Shown here: piece after piece, positions 26,269 through 34,946 of the stretch | Layout: every line of letters begins with the position of its first letter | Numbering within the stretch: position 1 is the first letter of the stretch | NCBI GenBank assembly: GCA_000434055.1 | Contig: HF999646.1 | Location: 1-62,937 of the forward strand | DNA: 62,937 bases | DNA from: Ruminococcus sp. CAG:488 | GTDB taxonomy: Bacteria > Bacillota > Clostridia > Oscillospirales > Acutalibacteraceae | Direction: 5' to 3' | Translations under genes and position numbers: made by a program | The notes under the pieces: model-generated | Databases searched by the model: none | What the model saw: the letters and a program-made list of their open reading frames with translations, nothing else | Told to the model about the DNA's origin: nothing

Positions 26269-28239
26269 AACAACGGCGATTTGAAGCAAGTTAAGTACGG
26301 TAATAACGATTATGTTGACTACACCTACGATGATTACGGCAACATTTCCGCAATTTCGCAGAACGGAACGAAGAATTTCACATGGCAGTATGACTCAACA
26401 GGAAATCTGTACTCTCACGAAGACTTAGTCAACAATCAGCGCTTCGTTTATACCTACGATTCAACAGGCAGGCTTGTCCGCCAGCAGGTTCTGGATAACA
26501 GCAAAAAGAATATTTACAGCTCTCAGTACGGCTATGACCTCAACAACAATGTTTCAAGGTTCGCTTCGTCGGCGGGCGGCGTGAGCGTGACCGAAAACTT
26601 TGAGTACGGCAAGGATAATCTTGCTTCAAAGTACACCTACCCGTCCGGCAAGACAACGACCTATACATATGACGGGCTTATGAGACGAATCAAGGCATTG
26701 ACAAATACGAGTGTCAATATCGACCATCAGTATGCATATCTCGCTTCGGCTCGAGGCAATACCGTCAAGTCAACTAAAATCGGCTGGGAACATATAGGTA
26801 ATTATATTTACGGATATACATATGATGCAAACGGCAACATAACGAAGATAACCCGCAGGGATAAGACCGTTGCAAACTCGGCGTATGAACCTCAACAGCA
26901 GTTCGCTTATGATGAATTAAATCAGCTTATCCGTGCCGATGACCTTGCAAAAAATCGCACGGAGGTGTATACTTATGACAACGGCGGCAATATTCTGTCA
27001 ACGACGGTATATCCGCTGACGTGGGGCAGTCTGAGCGGCGTTACGGCGACAGATACGACTACATACACCTACGGCGACAGCAACTGGAAGGACAAGCTGA
27101 CGGCATACGGCGACACGCCGATAACCTACGATGCGATAGGAAATCCGCTGACATACAGGGGTTATACGCTCACATGGCAGAACGGCAGACAGCTTGCGTC
27201 GATGAAATACGGCGCGATCAACATCGGCTTTACTTATGACGTAGACGGATTGAGAACATCAAAAACCATTCCCAATGTCGGTTTGGAGCACAAATATTAC
27301 TATGTCGGCGATCGCTTGCAGTATGAAACACTCGGCGGAAGCAGTGCTTTGTGGTATTTCTATGATGCGGACGGAAATCCGTCGGGAATAAGGTATAAAG
27401 ATAATAGCGGCACAGTAAACGATTACTATTTTGTCTGCAACTGGCGAGGCGACGTAATTCAAATCTACAACGCTTCGGGTACATTGGTTGGAAGCTACAC
27501 CTACGACGCATGGGGCAGAGTAACCGAAAATGCCACATCAGCCGATACGGAGAATATAACCGAGACCAATCCGATCCGTTATCGTGGTTATTACTACGAT
27601 ACAGAGACCAGACTCTACTATCTCAAGAGCAGATACTATGACCCGGCAGTTAAAAGGTTCTTGAATGCAGACGGTTATGTTCAAACGGGTGATGGATTGC
27701 ATGATAAAAATATGTTTGCTTATTGCTTGAATAATTCGGTGAATTTAAGTGATCCAACCGGAAAGTTTGCATGGATAGTTGTAGGTGCGCTTGTTTTTAT
27801 TGGAGTGGTTGGAGTGGCTGGTGGAATTTTAGGATACAAGTCTAACGAAAAGTTGATAAATAAGCCTAAAACAAAGCAAGGCAGTTCAAATTACAATAAG
27901 CCAAACAGTTCTAACAATAATCAAAAAACAAAAACCAACAACTCAAATAAAAGCAATTCACATAATCAAAACGGTGGCTCGGCATCTTATAATGCAGGAA
28001 CGCCTGAACTAACTTCAAAGGATAGAGCAATGAATGCTTATATTGGCGCAACACTTGGAATAGCTGTAGCTGGAACGGTATTGGCATTGATTGGTGCTGG
28101 GGTGGCAATAGGAGGAGCTGTAGCATTGGGAGCACAACTCGCTGCAATTGGATGCTTAGCTTTTAATGCAGAAGCCATTATTTTTGCTCCGTTTTATGGT
28201 GTTGAGATGGAACCTATTGATTGGGATTACGGATACTAA
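26173..28239 (+). CDS. 5'-truncated RHS/YD-repeat protein with a variable C-terminal tip (cassette 1)
   Basis: The open frame runs from ATG 26173, but RHS homology only begins near 26269. The first 32 residues are read from antisense of the gene remnant and are probably not genuine. YD repeats (YTYDDYGN, YDSTGNLYS, YTYDSTGR) lead to the RHS core end YDTETRLYYLKSRYYDP. After DPTG (about 27762) the sequence switches to an AT-rich tip of about 159 residues: a hydrophobic helix, an Asn/Ser/Lys-rich linker and a Gly/Ala-rich hydrophobic segment. Polymorphic RHS tips are usually toxins; this one could act on membranes, which is an inference. No signal sequence or secretion domain remains, so the copy may be silent. 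Confidence 0.75.
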   Translation: MPAFRFPRDKPHRRSLRTHMLPSDFLPSSACTNNGDLKQVKYGNNDYVDYTYDDYGNISAISQNGTKNFTWQYDSTGNLYSHEDLVNNQRFVYTYDSTGRLVRQQVLDNSKKNIYSSQYGYDLNNNVSRFASSAGGVSVTENFEYGKDNLASKYTYPSGKTTTYTYDGLMRRIKALTNTSVNIDHQYAYLASARGNTVKSTKIGWEHIGNYIYGYTYDANGNITKITRRDKTVANSAYEPQQQFAYDELNQLIRADDLAKNRTEVYTYDNGGNILSTTVYPLTWGSLSGVTATDTTTYTYGDSNWKDKLTAYGDTPITYDAIGNPLTYRGYTLTWQNGRQLASMKYGAINIGFTYDVDGLRTSKTIPNVGLEHKYYYVGDRLQYETLGGSSALWYFYDADGNPSGIRYKDNSGTVNDYYFVCNWRGDVIQIYNASGTLVGSYTYDAWGRVTENATSADTENITETNPIRYRGYYYDTETRLYYLKSRYYDPAVKRFLNADGYVQTGDGLHDKNMFAYCLNNSVNLSDPTGKFAWIVVGALVFIGVVGVAGGILGYKSNEKLINKPKTKQGSSNYNKPNSSNNNQKTKTNNSNKSNSHNQNGGSASYNAGTPELTSKDRAMNAYIGATLGIAVAGTVLALIGAGVAIGGAVALGAQLAAIGCLAFNAEAIIFAPFYGVEMEPIDWDYGY
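26977..27650 (+). repeat. RHS core direct repeat, copy 1
   Basis: From GACAACGGC at 26977 the DNA matches 28942 onward closely for about 680 bp, with scattered substitutions and one 3-nt length difference near 27405. Homology ends at the VKRFLN codons, where the two tips diverge. Long shared cores of this kind allow tip exchange by recombination. Confidence 0.85.
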
Positions 28240-28299
28240 TCGAAGCTTAACAAAATTTTTTATTAGTTTTTGCAACTAAAAAACAAGGAGGTAAGATAA

Positions 28300-28767
28300 A
28301 TGATTGAATTTAATGGGTATCTTACAGGAGCACCAAAAAAATTCCTTTTTAAAAAGCTTATTAGCTGTTTTCAAAATGCTACGGTTTTTGCCTTCACAAT
28401 GGTTTTGCCTTTTATTATTTTGTTGGTTAAAACTTTTGAGGCACTTTCTATATTGTACCTATATTTGGCATTTTTTTTGTGTCTTATGATAGTATATCGC
28501 ATTATAATACCTAAAGCGAGTAAATCGGCAATTCCTAAAAGAATATATATAATGGATGATAAAATGGTTTGTATCGCTGATAATTTAACCGAGAACAGAT
28601 CCGTAGAATTAGTTAGAAAGGTTTTTGATTACGGGGAATTTTACTTTATATCTTTTTATTTTGGAAAAATCAGTTGCTATTTTATTTGTCAAAAGAGCTT
28701 GTTAACACAAGGAACTATCGAGGACTTTGAAAAGCTGTTTGACGGTAAAATAGTAAGAAAAAAATGA
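28300..28767 (+). CDS. YcxB-like small membrane protein, candidate immunity protein for RHS tip 1
   Basis: 155 residues. AAGGAGG precedes the ATG. Two membrane segments at about 27-45 and 48-68 are followed by a soluble domain with the pattern of YcxB-like proteins (MDDKMVCIADN, then YFISFYFGKISCYFIC). Base composition is AT-rich like the RHS tip and unlike the EPS genes. It begins 60 bp after the tip, the normal place for a cognate immunity gene, and a membrane location would suit a membrane-active toxin. Pairing is inferred from position only. Confidence 0.6.
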   Translation: MIEFNGYLTGAPKKFLFKKLISCFQNATVFAFTMVLPFIILLVKTFEALSILYLYLAFFLCLMIVYRIIIPKASKSAIPKRIYIMDDKMVCIADNLTENRSVELVRKVFDYGEFYFISFYFGKISCYFICQKSLLTQGTIEDFEKLFDGKIVRKK

Positions 28768-28795
28768 AAACAGATAAAGTGCCGCAAAGTCGGCA

Positions 28796-28941
28796 GAAAC
28801 TTTCTTGGCTCCCTTGTAGGGAAGTTGGACACGGCTTGACCGTGACTGAGGGGTTTATAAAAAATTCGCAGAAATAAATCCAGCCTCCCCTTGTTGCAAG
28901 GGGAGGGGGACCGCTTGCGGTGGTGGGGATAAAGACGAGCT
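28796..28941. repeat. REP-like palindromic intergenic elements
   Basis: Several short palindromes are stacked: GACACGG/CCGTGAC-type arms at 28828-28846, a perfect 10-bp hairpin at 28884-28906, and a CCGC-TT-GCGG palindrome at 28911-28920. The CACGGCTTG-CCGTGACTGAG part recurs at 54833-54855. I take these as dispersed intergenic repeats common in Clostridia. They end exactly where the second RHS copy begins. Confidence 0.65.
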
Positions 28942-29617
28942 GACAACGGCGGCAATATTCTGTCAACGACGGTTTATCCGCTGACGTGGGGCAGTCTGAG
29001 TGGCGTTACAGCGACAGACACTACGACATATACCTACGGCGACAGCAACTGGAAGGACAAGCTGACGGCATACGGCGACACGCCGATAACCTACGATGCG
29101 ATAGGAAATCCGCTGACATACAGGGGTTATACGCTCACATGGCAGAACGGCAGACAGCTTGCGTCGATGAAGTTCAGAACGATAAATATTGGCTTTACTT
29201 ATGACGTTGACGGATTGAGAACATCGAAAACTATTCCCAATGTTGGTTTGGAGCACAAATATTACTATGTTGGCAACCGCTTGCAGTATGAAACACTCGG
29301 TGGAAGCAGTGCTTTGTGGTACTTCTACGATGCGGACGGAAACCCGTCGGGAATTCGCTACAAGAACGGCGACAGCATAAACGATTATTATTTCGTTTGC
29401 AACTGGCGAGGAGACGTAATTCAAATCTACAACGCCTCAGGCACATTGGTCGGAAGCTACACCTACGACGCATGGGGCAAAGTAACCGAAAACGCCACAT
29501 CAGCCGATACGGAGAATATAACCGAGACCAATCCTATTCGCTATCGTGGTTACTACTACGATACAGAAACGAGATTGTATTATGTAAATTCTCGTTATTA
29601 TGATCCGGCGGTTAAAC
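28942..29617 (+). repeat. RHS core direct repeat, copy 2
   Basis: This is the second copy of the core at 26977-27650, in the same orientation and 1965 bp downstream. The reading frame is open from 28933 but has no start codon until ATG 29167, so this copy is a headless core fragment. Confidence 0.85.
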
Positions 29618-30321
29618 GTTTCCTTAATTCCGATGATGAGCTTCTTTCCGCAACATCGCCTGAGACACTTACCGATAAAAATTACTTTGCTTACTGTGAC
29701 AATAATCCGGTTTCACGAACAGACGGAGAAGGTACTATTTGGCATATCGTTGTAGGTGCTGTAATAGGAGGAGCTTTAAATTCTATTGATGATGTGGTTA
29801 ATGTTGTGAATACATATAAATCTGGTGGATCCGATGAAGAAAAAACAAAAGCGTGGGTTCATTTGGGGTTGTCTTTTGCATCAGGAGCTGTAAGTGGAGG
29901 ATTGGCAATGAGCGGTGTAGGTCCTGCAGCTTCAATTTCAATAAATGCTGTTGTTTCTCTGGGTGATGAAGGTATAGATCAACTTATAGATAAGGAATTT
30001 AATGCCAAGAATTTGATTGTTGCTGGAATTGAAGGAGTCTTAGGTGGTATTGATACAGGTGGTTCTGTTGCGAGATCAGCCAGAAAAGCCGGTTTGGAGA
30101 CTGTCAGAAAAACATCTACAACCGCTAGAAATGTTTTTAAAAACAAAGGTTTTAAATCAGCGGCTAAAGCTTATGCAAGGAAAGCGTCAAAGCAGGCTGC
30201 CAGATATGTAAAAAATACAAAACCATTATCAATTCAGTTGCTGAAAAATGCAATAGGAACGTTAGCGACTTATTTAGCGAAAAAGAGTTGGAGCAAAATT
30301 TATAAAAAATGGTTTAGATAA
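29167..30321 (+). CDS. Orphan RHS C-terminal cassette 2 with a different tip
   Basis: The frame has an ATG at 29167, while RHS homology already starts at 28942, so the 5' end is missing. The core ends YYVNSRYYDP and FLNSDD. After about 29732 a new tip of about 195 residues starts: a hydrophobic WHIVVGAVIGGAL segment, helical Gly/Ala-rich stretches and a strongly basic end (many Lys/Arg, ending KKWFR). The tip shares no visible similarity with tip 1. No promoter or ribosome binding site fits ATG 29167, so it may be a silent store for tip exchange. I cannot name a toxin family. Confidence 0.65.
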   Translation: MKFRTINIGFTYDVDGLRTSKTIPNVGLEHKYYYVGNRLQYETLGGSSALWYFYDADGNPSGIRYKNGDSINDYYFVCNWRGDVIQIYNASGTLVGSYTYDAWGKVTENATSADTENITETNPIRYRGYYYDTETRLYYVNSRYYDPAVKRFLNSDDELLSATSPETLTDKNYFAYCDNNPVSRTDGEGTIWHIVVGAVIGGALNSIDDVVNVVNTYKSGGSDEEKTKAWVHLGLSFASGAVSGGLAMSGVGPAASISINAVVSLGDEGIDQLIDKEFNAKNLIVAGIEGVLGGIDTGGSVARSARKAGLETVRKTSTTARNVFKNKGFKSAAKAYARKASKQAARYVKNTKPLSIQLLKNAIGTLATYLAKKSWSKIYKKWFR

Positions 30322-30332
30322 GGGTTGATTCA

Positions 30333-30860
30333 ATGGATTTATTTTCAGAAATTTTTTCAAACCGTTGGTTACATTTAATTGGCTATTTCTTTTATTTTTT
30401 AGCCTTTACAGGTATGAGCAATGAAATTATGTATTTCTTTTTCTTTGCCGACAAGACAAAATCATTCAGAAGAAAATATAAGAAAGAGCACAGCCTCTTT
30501 TATAGATTTTTTTTGGGATTTGTATTTCATAATGAATATATGAGAATGTCAAAATTTTATAAATATATTGTTAAGTATTATATTTTATATTTTTCATCGG
30601 CTGTGATGTACATTTGTCTTTTCTTCTTTTCATGTTTTGTAAATGAACCAAGCCCAAATCAAATGAAATTATTTGGTTTGATTATGATTACATTATGGTT
30701 GATTCCTACTTTAATTTATATATGGACGTTGTTCCATAGCAAAAAAGAACCCGGTTTCCATTGGTTTTTGCCTACAACGTGGAGACATACAAAATTTTAT
30801 ATGGATTTATCGGGATGCGATAAAAAAGGACACATAAAGAAAACAAGCAAGAAAGAGTAA
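30333..30860 (+). CDS. Small membrane protein, candidate immunity protein for RHS tip 2
   Basis: 175 residues, very AT-rich DNA. Three or four membrane segments (about 12-36, 80-103, 112-132) with basic loops rich in Phe/Tyr/Lys. It starts 11 bp after the RHS tip stop, as immunity genes do. I do not recognise a family. A hairpin at 30883-30908 follows. Pairing is inferred from position. Confidence 0.5.
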   Translation: MDLFSEIFSNRWLHLIGYFFYFLAFTGMSNEIMYFFFFADKTKSFRRKYKKEHSLFYRFFLGFVFHNEYMRMSKFYKYIVKYYILYFSSAVMYICLFFFSCFVNEPSPNQMKLFGLIMITLWLIPTLIYIWTLFHSKKEPGFHWFLPTTWRHTKFYMDLSGCDKKGHIKKTSKKE

Positions 30861-30882
30861 TCCTGTTTTTTCTGTTATGGAG

Positions 30883-30914
30883 GGAATAATGCTTTGCGGC
30901 ATTATCCTTTAAAA
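30883..30914 (+). terminator. Hairpin after RHS cassette 2
   Basis: The arms GGAATAATGC and GGCATTATCC pair around a 4-6 nt loop, followed by TTT and then an A-run. It is a plausible terminator of the cassette, although the T-tract is short. Confidence 0.5.
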
Positions 30915-30941
30915 AAATCAATGATAGGGAATGCTTAGATT

Positions 30942-31439
30942 ATGACGAACTTTTTAAACAGTATACCTTATGAAATTTTGATTTTTTTCACAGTAATTAT
31001 AATTGCGATAATCATTTGGGGATTTTTCAAAATAAAAAAAGAAAATCCCAATGATGTCTGTTCTCGAGTTGTAATTCTTCCAATTATTCCAGCAATGATT
31101 GCATGCACATTAAAAAGTTATTGCAGGCAAAAAATCGTTAATGGTTCAATTGAGCCTTTTTCAAACATATTTTTTTGGATAAGCTATGCAGGAGTATTCA
31201 ATACCGTTTCAGCGTCAACCTTTGAGGAAATTAACGTACCAGGAACAAAGTTTGAAAGCGTAAAAATCAACGGAATAAACGGAAAAATCCAGTGTACAAT
31301 CGATAAAGCAACAGGTCATGTTACCAAGGCGATTTACACCAACACCGATGTGCTCAACCTCGGAGTTAAGGTCGCCGGCAGCAATTTGAACGTTAAATTT
31401 GCCCTTGCCTGTGAGAACAGCTATACAATAAAGTATTAA
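30942..31439 (+). CDS. Chimeric ORF: membrane N-terminus fused to a secreted-protein tail
   Basis: 165 residues. The first half is AT-rich and has a membrane helix (about 12-28) and a Cys/Lys-rich segment. From about residue 85 (near 31195) codon use changes to the style of the host genes and the sequence becomes beta-rich with GKIQCTIDKATGHVTKA and a final YTIKY. Such tails occur at the C-terminus of secreted proteins in this group. The change suggests recombination joined the RHS patch to the 3' end of a resident gene, so it may be a non-functional fusion. Confidence 0.4.
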   Translation: MTNFLNSIPYEILIFFTVIIIAIIIWGFFKIKKENPNDVCSRVVILPIIPAMIACTLKSYCRQKIVNGSIEPFSNIFFWISYAGVFNTVSASTFEEINVPGTKFESVKINGINGKIQCTIDKATGHVTKAIYTNTDVLNLGVKVAGSNLNVKFALACENSYTIKY

Positions 31440-31562
31440 AAAACATGAACAGACTTTTGCCGAAATGAATCTTTTTAGCAGAAGCCTGTGTTTCTTTTGA
31501 TTTTTTTGAGGTGTGAATTTTCATAAAGATTTTTTCAATATATTTAAAATCGGAAAAGAAAA

Positions 31563-31608
31563 AGAAGAGAAATCTTGACATCGTTTCAGGATTTCTCTTC
31601 TAAGTTTT
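31563..31608 (+). terminator. Strong terminator-like hairpin
   Basis: Perfect 12-bp arms (31563-31574 and 31590-31601) flank a 15-nt loop and are followed by TAAGTTTT. It ends the RHS patch. The 31440-31562 stretch before it holds no gene that I can see. Confidence 0.7.
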
Positions 31609-31722
31609 ATGTTGCTTTTTTAAAGCTTTCAATGTATGAACTTAAGATTGTATTCATACGTCGAAGAGGGGAGGCGGTTTAAGTTTTTGTCGTAAAACTG
31701 TCTTTTATAGATCTTACAGATC

Positions 31723-32292
31723 TTATGCCCACGGATCGGCTGCTTTGGGAGTACGCACACCTGTAAGCAGGTACTGCTCCCATAAGAACCATTTTCCGTC
31801 GCTTCCGCGTTGACGAAGTTTTATCGGACGCGGGTCGTCTGCACCGCCGCACGGTATAAAGAGCTTCATATATCCCTGCTCCTCTGCCGAAACATGATTG
31901 CTTTCGACGACTATTGTATATGGCTCGGAAGGAGTGTAGTTATTCTCGGGTGTCGAACCCGCAAAATAAGTAAACGGAAGATAGGTCTTTCCGTCACGGA
32001 AACGGTCGTTTAAAAAGGAAATTTCCATTCCGTTCAGCGGACGTGGACCTCTGAGCCAATTTAGCATTTCTGTTCCGATGTTTTTGTCGGCGGCGTATGC
32101 ACACAGTGCCAGCACGGTGAGAGCGGCGGCTTGAAACGGAGTATCAAGGCTTGCCTCGGGGAGCGCCTGCATTTCGGCAAGGCTTTCGGGCAATGCGGAA
32201 AATGTAAATGTTTCCCTTTTGTTACCCACGGATTGTACGGCAGAAACAACTGCCTGCTGTGCTGTGTTTTTTAATTTATCAAAAATTCCCAT
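31723..32292 (-). CDS. DUF6935-like cytoplasmic protein
   Basis: 189 residues from ATG 32292, with GGAGG six bases upstream; a longer in-frame start at 32334 lacks that support. It begins MGIFDKLKNT and has a conserved-looking core (GPRPLNGMEISFLNDRF, YFAGSTPENNYTP, IPCGGADDPRPIKLRQRG). It ends in a segment with WFLWEQYLL. There is no signal peptide or membrane segment. I associate this pattern with DUF6935, whose function is not known. It is the last gene of a ten-gene minus-strand run. Confidence 0.6.
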   Translation of the reverse strand: MGIFDKLKNTAQQAVVSAVQSVGNKRETFTFSALPESLAEMQALPEASLDTPFQAAALTVLALCAYAADKNIGTEMLNWLRGPRPLNGMEISFLNDRFRDGKTYLPFTYFAGSTPENNYTPSEPYTIVVESNHVSAEEQGYMKLFIPCGGADDPRPIKLRQRGSDGKWFLWEQYLLTGVRTPKAADPWA

Positions 32293-32353
32293 TGTATCCT
32301 CCAATCTGTTTTCCTTCATACCCTTAATCGGCATTGAAGAATTTTAACAAGAG

Positions 32354-33649
32354 TCAGCTTTTTATTTTCCACTTTATGCTATCTTCGTGAAGTGTATAAC
32401 CGCAATAAGAACAGCATCCGTTTTCATCAGGCAGGAAGTTCGCTCCGCAGCTCGGACATTCTTTTTCGGTAAAGAAATCACCGTCAGTCTTTCTTTTTTT
32501 CGGATTTCTTGCTCTTTGCAGGGTCAATTTCTTTTTAATTTTTTTTGTAAACGGCTTTTGATTTTCGGGAAGGAATGTTTTGGTTCCGTGAATTTCAGCC
32601 GTAACTTTTGTTATATCGTCTGTATTCGCAACCTTTAAAAGCTTGATTGTATCAACGCTGAAATCAAGCATATCCTTGTCGCTTTCATTTTTCAAAAAGT
32701 ATTCGTTTAAGCAGGCTCGGAGGTAATTCTCTGAATATCCTACGATTTTTTTCGCAAGGTTGTCTTGCTTAACTTTTCCGTAGATAATAGGCGAGACAAT
32801 CACTCCCAAAGCAAGAATCGCTGCACCGACGCCGGCCGCAAGGGAAATCTCGGTGTCCTCGATTAAATATAAGCAAAGAAAGACACATACGAAAAGTATG
32901 GAGCCGGACACGATAAGCTGTAAAAATCTTTTCAGGTTTGTACTGATAGATTCATAGATCTCGAACGACTCGGTCTGCCAATCGTAAAACTCGTTTTTAA
33001 TAACGGCGCCGCAGTATTCGCAGGTAACCTGCTGACTGTCAAGCTTGACACTTGCACCGCAGGACGGGCAGGTTATTCTTAACTTATCGTTATAATAGCT
33101 TTTCTTTTTTTCTTTTTGATCGGCGAGGCGAACGTGTCTTGACTGGAGTATTCTGAGATATGAGTTTTTACGGTATATCTCATGCTGAACCGTGTTGTCT
33201 TTGGTTGACTCGAAACGCTCCAGTGTGCTGCACTTTAAAACCGATTCACGCCATTCTCTGCCATCATCGTTCCATGTTTCAAAGTCATTTTTAGGAACGG
33301 GGACAACATCAGTAACGTAAATTTTGCGGCAAAGCTTATTCCTGTTAAGTCTGTTGATTTGGCTGACGATTTTCTTTCGGAATGCCATATCCATTCTTGC
33401 CGGAAGAAGGTCTTGATCCGCTTTTCCGAGCGGTATCAGAATTCTTTCAAAGGCTTTTTTTATATCATTTCGGATTTTTGAATTCCGAAGGGGAGTGTCC
33501 TTTTTCGCAAGCAATCTTTCAAGCTTGGCCTTTTTTAAATTCTGCGGACGGTATGCCGAAAAATCTATAACAAGAATTTTATCGCCGATATAGTATGTAC
33601 ATAATATTGCAAAGGAAGCCGCAATTAACAGTGATACTGATAAACCCAT
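32354..33649 (-). CDS. Membrane protein with two zinc ribbons
   Basis: 431 residues. An N-terminal hydrophobic segment (about 4-24) comes first, then a basic region, a zinc ribbon at about 194-215 (CPSCG, CEYCG) and two membrane helices around 244-285. A soluble region and a second ribbon at the C-terminus (CPSCGANFL, CSYCG) follow. The middle-to-late domain (YSENYLRACLNEYFL) resembles a TIM44/NTF2-like region only weakly. Function unknown. It shares ribbon style with the 36124-37209 protein in the same run. Confidence 0.6.
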   Translation of the reverse strand: MGLSVSLLIAASFAILCTYYIGDKILVIDFSAYRPQNLKKAKLERLLAKKDTPLRNSKIRNDIKKAFERILIPLGKADQDLLPARMDMAFRKKIVSQINRLNRNKLCRKIYVTDVVPVPKNDFETWNDDGREWRESVLKCSTLERFESTKDNTVQHEIYRKNSYLRILQSRHVRLADQKEKKKSYYNDKLRITCPSCGASVKLDSQQVTCEYCGAVIKNEFYDWQTESFEIYESISTNLKRFLQLIVSGSILFVCVFLCLYLIEDTEISLAAGVGAAILALGVIVSPIIYGKVKQDNLAKKIVGYSENYLRACLNEYFLKNESDKDMLDFSVDTIKLLKVANTDDITKVTAEIHGTKTFLPENQKPFTKKIKKKLTLQRARNPKKRKTDGDFFTEKECPSCGANFLPDENGCCSYCGYTLHEDSIKWKIKS

Positions 33650-33664
33650 AAAATTACCTCTGAT

Positions 33665-34195
33665 TTATTGCTTGTCGATCATTTCGTTTTCATTTTTCTT
33701 TTTTCGGTCATCGTTCACAAGTTCGTATACCATTATAAAAACAAGGAACATACCGACAGGGATTGCCGCACAATAGAGAAGAAAATCAACAGGATTTCCC
33801 TCCGGGGTAAGTTTGTATTGTCCTTTGGAATTTTTGTAAACCTCGACAAGGATTTTATCACCTTTTCTTAATTTATCATAGGTGTACATTTTTGTGGGGT
33901 TGCTTGACCAGGCACGCTCTTCATATTTTCCCTTATAGGTTTTTCCGTCAACAACATATGAAACTTTAAATTTATATGTTGTATACTTAACATCGCCTAA
34001 ATCATCTTTAGTGTCGCTGGTTGAAAAGTCATCAATAACTGCGGAAAGTTTTCGAATATCGGTTGTGTTTTTATAATCTCTGCTTTCAACTCTGCTCGAA
34101 ACAATTCCGTAAATGCCGGCAACTATCAAGCTGACGCCGACGACTATAATAAATATAGTCATTTTAATATCTTTTTTTCCTTTTAATTTACTCAT
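33665..34195 (-). CDS. DUF3592 membrane protein
   Basis: 176 residues from ATG 34195, with AAGGAGAT upstream. TM1 at about 12-33, a beta-rich extracellular domain (VDDFSTSD, YKFKVSYVVDGKTYKG, YDKLRKGDKILVEVY) and TM2 near 142-163 is the DUF3592 layout. Function is unknown. It sits between a lipoprotein gene and the double-ribbon membrane protein gene. Confidence 0.75.
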   Translation of the reverse strand: MSKLKGKKDIKMTIFIIVVGVSLIVAGIYGIVSSRVESRDYKNTTDIRKLSAVIDDFSTSDTKDDLGDVKYTTYKFKVSYVVDGKTYKGKYEERAWSSNPTKMYTYDKLRKGDKILVEVYKNSKGQYKLTPEGNPVDFLLYCAAIPVGMFLVFIMVYELVNDDRKKKNENEMIDKQ

Positions 34196-34259
34196 AACAA
34201 GATCTCCTTTTTGCAAGCAGGACTGTACCCGAAAATGCTCAGGTACAGTCCCCGAATTT

Positions 34260-34916
34260 TTAAGCCATAACTATCTTAAGGCTGTCAAGAAGCTCTTTAA
34301 TAAACGGGTCGTCAGCTTTGATATTCTTATTATTGATTTCAAGCTTGACAAGAAGTCCCGTTGTATCCGATGTACCTCTGTTTGCATATGTAACAAAGAA
34401 GTCCTTCTCATAGTAGTCTGTTGAAACATGAATAGTCGAATAGGTGTTTTCACCGTATTTAGCATCTTTGCCGATTTCAGATTTTCCGTTTTTATAGGTC
34501 TGAAGGTTGCAAAGCTTTATCGTGTTTTCAACAGCCTCTTCCTGACTGCGAACCATGTTTCGGGCTGTAGCGGTAAGAGTCGCAATAGATGAGTATGAGC
34601 CATCCTTATAAATAAACAGAGTAACATTGCCCTTGAGCGGATTTTTTGAATCTTTACTGAAAGAATCAACCTCATATTTGTAGCCGGACGGAAGTTTAAG
34701 AGTGATAAACTCGGCGTTGATATCTGCAGGTCCGTTGCCTTCGTCACCCTTCTTCATTCCTGCCGCTGTTGTTACTTCGGCTGTCGTGCCTTCGGTCTTA
34801 TCAACTGCGGGGGTGTTTCCTGTTGTGTTTTCCTTACCGTCGCCGTCAGCCTTTCCGCAAGCAAAAAGACTGAGCGAAACAGCAAAAATCATGAGTAATG
34901 CCAGGATTTTTTTCAT
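34260..34916 (-). CDS. Lipoprotein with Thr-rich linker, unknown function
   Basis: 218 residues. The lipobox LFAC puts the lipid Cys at about residue 20. A Thr/Ala/Gly/Glu-rich linker to about 60 leads to a globular domain (ITLKLPSGYKYEVDS, later LLDSLKI). The layout repeats that of the 37235-37876 lipoprotein, so the two may be distant paralogues. It is expected on the outer face of the membrane. Confidence 0.7.
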   Translation of the reverse strand: MKKILALLMIFAVSLSLFACGKADGDGKENTTGNTPAVDKTEGTTAEVTTAAGMKKGDEGNGPADINAEFITLKLPSGYKYEVDSFSKDSKNPLKGNVTLFIYKDGSYSSIATLTATARNMVRSQEEAVENTIKLCNLQTYKNGKSEIGKDAKYGENTYSTIHVSTDYYEKDFFVTYANRGTSDTTGLLVKLEINNKNIKADDPFIKELLDSLKIVMA

Positions 34917-34946
34917 GTTAATCGACCCTCTCTCTTTTTTAATTTT

